From contig JAICUS010000004.1 of assembly GCA_025935735.1 (NCBI GenBank), positions 1 through 30,488 of the forward strand: a stretch of 30,488 nt of DNA. Direction: 5' to 3'. Positions within the stretch are counted from its first letter, which is position 1. Every line of letters begins with the position of its first letter. The notes beneath the pieces were generated by a model, which saw nothing but the letters and a program-made list of their open reading frames with translations, was not told where the DNA came from and searched no databases. The stretch is from Solirubrobacteraceae bacterium (GTDB taxonomy: Bacteria > Actinomycetota > Thermoleophilia > Solirubrobacterales > Solirubrobacteraceae). Of this stretch, positions 22,785 through 30,488 are shown piece by piece. The position numbers and the translations under genes were made by a program.

Positions 22785-24451
22785 TGCACCTCCGCCGTCC
22801 GGCGGCCATCGCCGCCGCCGTGCTCATCGCGCTCCCCGTCGCCGCGTGCGGGCGCAAGGCCACACCGACGTCCAACGGCGTCTCCGGCAACGGCTCCGGC
22901 GGCGCCGGCGCCGGCGGCGGCGCGAGCGCGCAGCAGAAGCCGACGACGCCCGCCGCCTCCGGCACCACCGGCGCGGTGACCTGGGCGACCTACCGCGAGG
23001 TGCAGACCCTGGACCCGATCCAGGCGTTCGACTACCCGGAGAACACGGTCATCACCTCGATGTGCGACTCGCTGCTCCAGCAGCAGCCCGACGGCAGCTC
23101 GCAGCCCGGCCTGGCCACCAAGGTCGACCAGCCCGATCCCACCACGATCGTCCTGACCATCAACACGAGCGCGAAGTTCTGGGACGGCAAGGCCGTGTCG
23201 TCCGCGGACGTCGTCTACAGCCTCCGGCGCAACACCAACAAGGCGCTGGCGGGCTTCTACGGCGCCGTGTTCGAGAACGTCTCCTCGATCTCGGCCGGCG
23301 GCGCCGACAAGGTCACGATCAAGCTCTCCAAGCCGGACAACTGGCTGCTGGGCGAGCTCTCGCAGATGCCGGGGATCGTGCTCGAGAAGGCCTACGTGGA
23401 GCGCAAGGGCAAGTCCTTCGGCACGCCGTCGGGCGGGACGATGTGCACCGGCCCGTTCAAGCTCGACTCCTGGAAGCCGGGGACGTCGCTCACCGCGGTC
23501 AAGAACGACGGCTGGTGGGGCTCGCCCAAGCCGCAGGCGCAGTCGGTGGTGTTCAAGGGCGTGCCGGACGACTCGAGCCTCACCACCGGCCTGCTGACCA
23601 ACGAGATCACCGGCACCTACCCGCAGCCGCTGACCACGCTCGACCAGCTCAAGGCCAGCCAGAAGGTCAAGGTCTACGCGGGCCCGTCGTTCGCCTCCGA
23701 CGCGCTGGTGATCTCCGATCTCAAGGGGACGCTGAAGGACGTCAAGGTGCGCCAGGCGCTGTCGATGGCCATCGACCGCCAGGCCTACATCAACACGCTC
23801 TACAAGGGCTACGCCACGATGCCGCGCACGCTGGCCAACCCGGGCACGTGGGGCTATGAGAAGGACGTCTTCCAGGCCGACTGGAACAAGCTGCCCGAGC
23901 CGAAGATGAACGTCGCCAAGGCCAAGCAGCTCATCCAGCAGGCGCACGCGGCCGGCCAGGAGATCGTCATCGGCACCAGCAGCGAGATCAACTCGCTGGA
24001 GACCGCGGCCAACGCGGTCCGCCAGGCCGCGATCAGCATCGGCCTGAAGGCGCGGCTGAAGTCGGTGTCGGCGGCCAACTACATCAACTTCTTCACCGAC
24101 CCCAAGGCGCGCGAGGGCGTCGACGGCTTCCTCACCGTCAACTACCCCGACTACGCCGACCCGGCGGCGCTTTACAACACGGTCGTGATGCCGGACGGCA
24201 GCCAGAACTACGACGGCTTCAGCGACCCGCGGATCACGGCGGCGATGAACGAGGCGCGCACGACGACCGACCAGTCCAAGCGCGCGCAGATGACCGCCAA
24301 GGCCGGCGACCTGATCATGGAGACGCTGCCCTGGATCCCGCTGGCCGATCCGGACACGGTGGTGATCATGGACAGCCGCGTGACCGGCGCGCCGTCGTCG
24401 TTCCAGTACATGGGCGGCCCGTGGGCCGCGTCGATCGGCGCCGCGAAGTAG
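22784..24451 (+). CDS. Family 5 solute-binding lipoprotein (peptide/nickel/opine ABC transporter)
   Basis: 555 residues, ATG at 22784, with AAGGAG at 22770-22775 inside the TetR gene. A Sec signal ends in the lipobox PVAAC (C22), followed by a Gly/Ser/Ala linker to about residue 60. The mature part follows the family 5 pattern: REVQTLDPIQAFDYPEN, a FWDGKAVSSADVVYSLRR segment (the classic family 5 signature), VRQALSMAIDRQAYI and LMETLPWIPL-like C-terminal features. It binds the substrate outside the cell for the DppBCDF-type transporter encoded downstream. Confidence 0.95.
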   Translation: MHLRRPAAIAAAVLIALPVAACGRKATPTSNGVSGNGSGGAGAGGGASAQQKPTTPAASGTTGAVTWATYREVQTLDPIQAFDYPENTVITSMCDSLLQQQPDGSSQPGLATKVDQPDPTTIVLTINTSAKFWDGKAVSSADVVYSLRRNTNKALAGFYGAVFENVSSISAGGADKVTIKLSKPDNWLLGELSQMPGIVLEKAYVERKGKSFGTPSGGTMCTGPFKLDSWKPGTSLTAVKNDGWWGSPKPQAQSVVFKGVPDDSSLTTGLLTNEITGTYPQPLTTLDQLKASQKVKVYAGPSFASDALVISDLKGTLKDVKVRQALSMAIDRQAYINTLYKGYATMPRTLANPGTWGYEKDVFQADWNKLPEPKMNVAKAKQLIQQAHAAGQEIVIGTSSEINSLETAANAVRQAAISIGLKARLKSVSAANYINFFTDPKAREGVDGFLTVNYPDYADPAALYNTVVMPDGSQNYDGFSDPRITAAMNEARTTTDQSKRAQMTAKAGDLIMETLPWIPLADPDTVVIMDSRVTGAPSSFQYMGGPWAASIGAAK

Positions 24452-24453
24452 CC

Positions 24454-25401
24454 ATGCTGAAGTTCGTCGCCCGCCGGCTGGGGATGCTGGTGCTGGCGCT
24501 GCTCGTGGCCAGCTTCGTCATCTACGCGTCGCTGTCGATCGCGCCCGGCAACCCGCTGTCGGTGCTGACCGGCGGGCGGACGCTGCCGCCGGAGGCGCTC
24601 GCCGTGCTGCGCGCCCGCTACCACCTCGACGAGTCGCTGCCCGCCCAGTACTGGCACTGGCTGACGGGCGCCCTGCACGGAGACCTGGGCGACTCGATCG
24701 CGCTGCGCGAGAGCGTGAACACGCTGATCGGCCAGCGCGCCGGGGTGACGCTCGGGCTCGTGGCGTACGCGTCGGTGCTGATCCTGCTGTTCGGTATCGG
24801 CTCCGGCATCCTGGCCGGGCTGCGCCGCGGCGCCGTGGACACGTCGGTGATCGTGAGCACGACCGTGCTCGCCGCCGTGCCGTCGTTCGTGGCGGCGATC
24901 GTGCTGATCAGCGTGTTCGCGGTCAAGCTCGGCTGGTTCCCGGCGCTGGACGCTGGCACCGGCTTCGGCGACCGCCTGTGGCACCTGACGCTGCCGGCCG
25001 TCGCGCTCGCGCTCTCCGCGCTGGCCATCGTCGCCCGCGTGACCCGGGTGAGCGTGCGCGAGGAGATGGGGCGCGAGCACGTGCAGACCGCGGTGAGCCG
25101 CGGCCTGCCCGGCCACCTCGTGCTGCGCCGGCACGTGCTGCGCAACGCCGCGATCCCGATCACCACGGTGACGGGCATCACGATCGCCTCGCTGATCGCG
25201 CTGTCCGCGGTGGTCGAGCGGGCGTTCAGCCTCAACGGGCTGGGCTCGGCCCTGGTCAGCGCCGCGGCGTCGAAGGACTTCGCGGTCGTGCAGGGCATCT
25301 CGCTGCTGCTGGTCACCGCGTTCGTCGTGGTCAACACGGTGGTCGACCTGCTCTACGCGGTGCTCGACCCGCGGGTCGCGCTGGGGAGCCGGGCGCAGTG
25401 A
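24454..25401 (+). CDS. Peptide-type ABC transporter permease (DppB-like)
   Basis: 315 residues from the ATG at 24454, two nt after the binding protein stop. The N-terminal FVARRLGMLVLALLVASFV and the DESLPAQYWHWLTGALHGDLG loop are typical DppB/OppB features. Six membrane helices and the ATPase-contact loop with VQTAVSRGLPGHLVLRRHVL are present. The stop overlaps the next start (GTGA at 25398-25401). Confidence 0.95.
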   Translation: MLKFVARRLGMLVLALLVASFVIYASLSIAPGNPLSVLTGGRTLPPEALAVLRARYHLDESLPAQYWHWLTGALHGDLGDSIALRESVNTLIGQRAGVTLGLVAYASVLILLFGIGSGILAGLRRGAVDTSVIVSTTVLAAVPSFVAAIVLISVFAVKLGWFPALDAGTGFGDRLWHLTLPAVALALSALAIVARVTRVSVREEMGREHVQTAVSRGLPGHLVLRRHVLRNAAIPITTVTGITIASLIALSAVVERAFSLNGLGSALVSAAASKDFAVVQGISLLLVTAFVVVNTVVDLLYAVLDPRVALGSRAQ

Positions 25402-26255
25402 GCACGGTCGCCGTCTCCACCGCCATCCGCCGCCGCGGCCGCTCGGCGGTGCGCAGCGACAAGGTGGCGATCGCCTGCCTGATCGTGATCGGGCTGGCCG
25501 TCTTCGTGGCGATCTTCGGCACCGCGATCGCGCCGCACGACCCCAACGAGTCCAACCTCAACAACGCCTACCTCGGGCCGTCCGCCGACCACCTGCTCGG
25601 CTTCGACGGGCAGGGCCGCGACCTCTTCTCGCGGCTGCTGGCCGGCGCCCGGACGGCGATCCTCGGGCCGGCCGCGGTGGTCGGGCTGTCGCTGATCGCC
25701 GGGGTGCTGCTCGCCGTGGTCGCCGCCTGGCGCGGCGGCTGGCTGGACTCGGCGATCTCGGTGACGCTGGACATCCTGTTCGCGTTCCCCGGCATCCTGC
25801 TGGCCGTCCTGGCGGCGGCCGTGTTCGGGCCCGGGCTGACCGCCGCCGCGCTCTCGCTCGCCGTGGCCTACACGCCGTACGTGGCCCGCGTGCTGCGCAG
25901 CGCGGCCGTGCGCGAGCGGGCGCGCGAGTACATCGCGGCCTGCGAGGTCCAGGGGCTGTCGGCCTGGGCGATCTGCGGCCGCCACCTCGTGCCCAACGTG
26001 GCGCCGCTGATCGTCGCCCAGGGCACGCTGCTGTTCGCCTACGCCATGGTCGACCTCGCGGCCGTCTCGTTCCTCGGGCTCGGCGTGCAGGCGCCGCAGT
26101 CGGACTGGGGCGTGATGGTCGGCACGGGCCAGCCGGGCGTGCTGCAGGGCTACCCGGAGGAGTCGCTCGCGGCCGGCCTCTCCATCGTGGTCGTCGTCGT
26201 GGCCGTCAACCTGCTCGGCGAGCGGCTCGCCCAGCGCCACCAGGAGCGCCGATGA
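25398..26255 (+). CDS. Peptide-type ABC transporter permease (DppC-like)
   Basis: 285 residues from a GTG at 25398. It has the DppC/OppC pattern: a first helix at ~27-46, an external loop with IAPHDPNESN and HLLGFDGQGRDLFSRLLAGA, then five helices and the coupling loop YIAACEVQGLSAWAICGRHL. It pairs with the preceding DppB-like permease. The stop overlaps the amidase start by ATGA. Confidence 0.95.
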   Translation: MSTVAVSTAIRRRGRSAVRSDKVAIACLIVIGLAVFVAIFGTAIAPHDPNESNLNNAYLGPSADHLLGFDGQGRDLFSRLLAGARTAILGPAAVVGLSLIAGVLLAVVAAWRGGWLDSAISVTLDILFAFPGILLAVLAAAVFGPGLTAAALSLAVAYTPYVARVLRSAAVRERAREYIAACEVQGLSAWAICGRHLVPNVAPLIVAQGTLLFAYAMVDLAAVSFLGLGVQAPQSDWGVMVGTGQPGVLQGYPEESLAAGLSIVVVVVAVNLLGERLAQRHQERR

Positions 26256-27667
26256 CCGATCTGCACTACCTGTCCGCCACCGAGGCCATCGCGGCGTTCC
26301 GCGCGCGCGAGCTCTCGCCGGTCGCGCTGCTGGAGGCGGTGATCGCCCGCGCCGAGGAGGTCGAGCCGACCGTCAACGCGCTCTGCCACACGTTCTACGA
26401 GGAGGCGCGCGAGCAGGCCCGCGCGGCCGAGCGCCGCTACGCGAGCGGCGACGCGCGGGCGCTCGAGGGTCTCCCCGTGGCGATCAAGGAGGAGGAGGCG
26501 GTCGCGGGCCAGCCGTGGACGCAGGGCTCTCTGATCTACAAGGACCAGGTGGCCGACTACAGCTCGGCGTTCGCCCGCCGGCACCTCGACGCCGGCGCGA
26601 TCGTCCACGCCCGCACGACCGCGCCGGAGTTCTCCTGCGCGGGGTTCACGCGGTCGCGGCTGTGGGGCGTGACCCGCAACCCGTGGAACCCGCGCTACGG
26701 GGTCGGCGGCTCCTCGGGCGGGTCGGGTGCCGCGCTCGCCGCGGGCACGACGACGCTGGCGTCCGGCTCGGACATCGGCGGCTCGATCCGCATCCCGGCC
26801 TCGTTCAACGGCGTGGTGGGCTTCAAGCCGCCGTACGGGCGCGTGCCCTGCGACCCGCCGTTCAACCTCGACACGTACTGCCACTGCGGCCCGCTGGCCC
26901 GCACGGTCGCCGACTGCGCCTTGTATGAGAACGTGCTGGCCGGCCCGGACCCGTCGGACATCGTGTCGCTGCGGCCGAAGTACGAGCTGCCCGCGACGTT
27001 CGACGCCGAGGGCCTGCGCGTCGCGCTGAGCGCCGACCTCGGCTGGGCCGTCGACCCCGAGGTGCGGGCGAACACGCTGGCGGTGGGGGAGGCGCTGCGC
27101 CGCGCCGGCGTGACCGTGGACGAGGTCGACCTGGTCGTCCCGCGCGACGACGTCATGATCGCCACCGCGATCCACTTCCGGGCGATGTTCATCGACTGGA
27201 TCGCCAAGACGGTCCGCGAGCACCCGGACGAGGTGTGTGCGTACTCGGCGGACCAGGAGCGCTGGTGCGACGAGATCGCGGGCGGGCGCACGTACGCCGA
27301 CGGCCTCGAGCTCGAGGCGCAGTTGTACGCGCCGGTGGGCGCGCTGCTGGAGGACTACGACGCGCTGATCTGCCCGACGAGCGGCACGCGCGGCCTGGAC
27401 GCCGACGACGAGTACGTCGGCCACGGCCTGGAGGTGGGCGGCGAGGAGATCCCGTACTACTTCGCCTCGCTGCTCACGCCGGTGTTCAACGTGATGAGCC
27501 GGCTGCCGGTGCTCGCCGTCCCGTCCGGGTTCGCCGACAACGGCGTGCCCACCGGCGTGCAGATCGCCGGGCGCTCCTACGACGACGTCACGGTCTTCCG
27601 GGTCGGCGCGGCGCTGGAGCGCGAGCGGCCGTGGCACGAGCACCCGGCGACGGTGATTCCCGCATGA
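26252..27667 (+). CDS. Amidase-signature family hydrolase
   Basis: 471 residues from the ATG at 26252. The Ser-cisSer-Lys triad is complete: K79 in LPVAIKEEE, S155 in GGSSGGSG and nucleophile S178 in GSDIGGSIRIPA. The residue after K79 is Glu rather than the common Asp. Size and order match amidases that hydrolyse small amides, aryl-alkyl amides or carbamates. There is no signal peptide, so it acts on imported substrate. Its location between the permease and ATPase genes of one transporter, with overlaps on both sides, strongly suggests that it cleaves what the transporter brings in. Confidence 0.94.
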   Translation: MTDLHYLSATEAIAAFRARELSPVALLEAVIARAEEVEPTVNALCHTFYEEAREQARAAERRYASGDARALEGLPVAIKEEEAVAGQPWTQGSLIYKDQVADYSSAFARRHLDAGAIVHARTTAPEFSCAGFTRSRLWGVTRNPWNPRYGVGGSSGGSGAALAAGTTTLASGSDIGGSIRIPASFNGVVGFKPPYGRVPCDPPFNLDTYCHCGPLARTVADCALYENVLAGPDPSDIVSLRPKYELPATFDAEGLRVALSADLGWAVDPEVRANTLAVGEALRRAGVTVDEVDLVVPRDDVMIATAIHFRAMFIDWIAKTVREHPDEVCAYSADQERWCDEIAGGRTYADGLELEAQLYAPVGALLEDYDALICPTSGTRGLDADDEYVGHGLEVGGEEIPYYFASLLTPVFNVMSRLPVLAVPSGFADNGVPTGVQIAGRSYDDVTVFRVGAALERERPWHEHPATVIPA

Positions 27668-28642
27668 CCGCGCTGCTGGAGATCGCCGGGCTGAGCGCCG
27701 AGCTGCCGGTGGAGGGCTCCTACCGGACGGTGCTGCACGACGTCTCGCTGGCGATCGGCGAGGGCGAGGCGCTCGGGCTGGTCGGCGAGTCGGGCTCGGG
27801 CAAGTCGATGACCGCCCGCGCCGTGGCCCGGCTGCTGCCGCTCGGCGCGCGCACCACGGGCGCGATCCGCTTCGACGGCGCCGACGTGCCGGCGGGCGGC
27901 GGCGCGCTGCGCCGCTATCGCGAGCGCGTGGTGACGATCTTCCAGGACCCGCGCGCGCACGTGAACCCGGTCCGGCGGATCGGCGACTTCATGACCGAGG
28001 GGCTGCGGATGCACGACGTGCCGCGCGCCGAAGCGGCCCGGCGGGCGGTCGACGCGCTGCGCGACGTGGGCATCGAGGACGGCGCGCGCCGCCTGGAGCA
28101 GTACCCGCACGAGCTCTCCGGCGGCCTGCTGCAGCGGGTGATGATCGCCACCATGCTGCTGGGCGAGCCGCGGCTGGTGCTGGCCGACGAGCCGACCACG
28201 GCGCTCGACGTCACCACCCAGGCCGAGGTGATGGCGATCCTCGACGAGCTGCGGCGCGACCGCGGCCTCTCACTGCTGTTCATCACCCACGACCTCGAGC
28301 TGGCCGCCGCCGTCTGCGACCGCACCGCGGTGATGTACGCCGGCCAGATCGTGGAGACCCGCGCGTCCTCGCTGCTGGACCGCGACCCGCTGCACCCGTA
28401 CACGGCGGCGCTGGCCGCCGCCCGGCCGGACATCGGCGCCACCGCGCACCGGCTGGCGGCGATCCCGGGGCGGCCGGTGTCGGCGTTCGAGGCGCCGGAC
28501 GGCTGCCCGTTCGCCCCGCGCTGCGCGTTCGCCCAGGACCGCTGCCGCGCCGGCCGGCCGCCGCTGCGCGCGCTGGACGGCGGCGAGGTCCGCTGCGTGC
28601 GGGCCGAGGAGCTGCGCGGCCGGCTGATGGAGGCGATGGCCC

Positions 28643-28650
<8 letters not shown>
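27664..28650 (+). CDS. Peptide-type ABC transporter ATPase (DppD/OppD-like)
   Basis: 328 residues from the ATG at 27664, overlapping the amidase stop by ATGA. Walker A GESGSGKS (41-48), Q-loop at FQDP, signature LSGGLLQR (151-158; LL in place of the more common QR pair), Walker B ADEP (D175/E176) and H209 are present. The C-terminal oligopeptide-transporter extension ends in GCPFAPRCAFAQDRC, a Cys-rich motif usual in this subfamily. It works as a heterodimer with the ATPase at 28643. Confidence 0.95.
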
Positions 28651-29430
<780 letters not shown>

Positions 29431-29434
<4 letters not shown>

Positions 29435-30488
29435 ACCTTGCCCTGGTCGGCGCCGCCGTGCGCACGCTCGACCCCGCGAAGCCGTCCGCCACCGCCGTGG
29501 CCGTGCGCGACGGGACGATCGCCGCGGTCGGCTCCGACGCCGAGATCCGCGAGTTGTGCGACGCGCGGACCGAGGTCGTCGACCTGGGCGGCGCGGCCGT
29601 CGTCCCGGGCCTGATCGACAGCCACATGCACCCGTTCATGGGCGCGCTGACCGCCCGCGGCGCGGACCTGCTCGGCGTCACCTCGCTCGAGGAGGTGCTG
29701 CGCCGGGTGGGCGACGAGCGGGCGCGCTGCGCGCCCGGCGAGTGGGTGCTCGGCTGGGGGCTGGAGTACAACGCGCTGGCCGGCGTGGACACCCACGGCG
29801 CGCTGTTCGAGGCGGCGACCGGCGGCGCGCCGATGCTGCTCACCTACATGGACTTCCACACGGCGCTGGCCTCGCCGCGGGCGCTCGAGCTGGCCGGCGT
29901 GACCGGGCCGCGCACGTTCGAGGAGCACGCCGAGGTGGTGTGCGTGGACGGGGCGCCGACCGGCGAGCTGCGCGAGCGCGCGGCGATGGACCTCGTGCAC
30001 GACGCGATGCCCGAGCTGACCGCCGAGCAGCGCTACCGGCTGTGCGCGCAGCAGCTGCGACGGCTTGCCGCGGTCGGGATCACCGGCACGCACGCCATGG
30101 ACGGCGACCTGTCGACCCACGAGCTGCTGCGCGAGCTGGAGGGCAACGGCGACCTGGTGACCCGGATCGTCACGCCGTTCTGGTTCGGGCCGGAGTCGAC
30201 CGAGGCGGAATGGGCCGCGGTCGCGCCGCACCGCGACGCCCGCGGGCGGCGCTGGAAGGGCGGCTCGGCCAAGTTCTTCATCGACGGCGTGATCGACTCG
30301 GGCACCGGCTGGCTGTACGAGCCGGACGCGCTCGGCGACGGCACCGCGCCGTTCTGGCCCGACCCCGCGCACTATCGCGCGGCGGTGAAGTACTTCGCGT
30401 CGCGCGGCTACCGCTGCGCCACCCATGCCACCGGCGACCGCGGCGTGCGCGAGGCGCTGGACGCCTACCGCGAGGCCGGCGCCGCGCC
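29431..30488 (+). CDS. YtcJ-like amidohydrolase (Amidohydrolase_3), partial at window end
   Basis: The first 352 residues are visible from the ATG at 29431, overlapping the DppF-like stop by ATGA; the gene runs past the window. The N-terminus is a beta-sandwich opening (NLALVGAAVRTLDPAKPSAT), then VVPGLIDSHMHPF with the HxH metal pair H65/H67. Later come the FFIDGVIDSGTGWLYEP segment and THATGDRGVREALDAY, both typical of the YtcJ/Amidohydrolase_3 group. Full proteins are usually about 530-570 residues, so roughly 200 are missing. Predicted role: metal-dependent hydrolysis of a C-N bond, probably in the same pathway as the amidase. Confidence 0.92.

Overview
The window is a very GC-rich (low-to-mid 70s % by eye), gene-dense piece of a bacterial chromosome. 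Long antisense open frames, frequent GTG starts and ATGA/TGATG gene overlaps fit a high-GC actinobacterium. The gene styles (PqqD-like/M50 protease beside an Ala/Asn-repeat protein, many ABC uptake cassettes, LacI/TetR control) suggest Thermoleophilia/Solirubrobacterales, but this is an impression, since no phylogenetic marker is present. I saw no rRNA, tRNA, CRISPR array, integrase or insertion sequence.

Layout. (1) 1-1550, minus: a ferric-reductase-like membrane oxidoreductase, cut by the window start, preceded by a small anchored PepSY protein. (2) 1716-5068, plus: a two-gene unit. The first gene encodes a 287-residue acidic protein with no Cys, Phe, Trp or Tyr, built from two copies of an Ala/Asn module around a DGATG-repeat linker. 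The second encodes a PqqD-like/M50 zinc-protease fusion with a CxxC-paired domain and a Thr/Pro-rich tail. It ends in a pair of GGGGTC palindromes (5065-5117). This is the best candidate for an undescribed system. (3) 5167-10042: a crotonase-fold isomerase-like protein, a NylB-like serine hydrolase with a cupin, a LuxR-type two-component pair and an orphan membrane protein.

(4) 10015-19949: a carbohydrate or cyclitol locus. On the minus strand are a Gfo/Idh/MocA dehydrogenase and two tandem LacI paralogues. Divergently there is a TIM-barrel isomerase, a complete CUT1-type sugar ABC transporter (ATPase, lipoprotein, two permeases), an IolE-like enzyme and a second Gfo/Idh/MocA enzyme. The set suits uptake followed by oxidation to a keto-sugar or inosose and then isomerisation, elimination or dehydration.

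(5) 19970-22007: a DUF1707-FHA protein, and a PolX homologue whose polymerase active site looks destroyed while its PHP phosphoesterase site is complete. (6) 22051-30488: a perfect 23-bp palindrome, then an overlapping run of TetR regulator, family 5 binding lipoprotein, DppB, DppC, amidase, DppD, DppF and a YtcJ-like amidohydrolase cut by the window end. This looks like one TetR-controlled operon for import and hydrolysis of an amide- or peptide-like compound.
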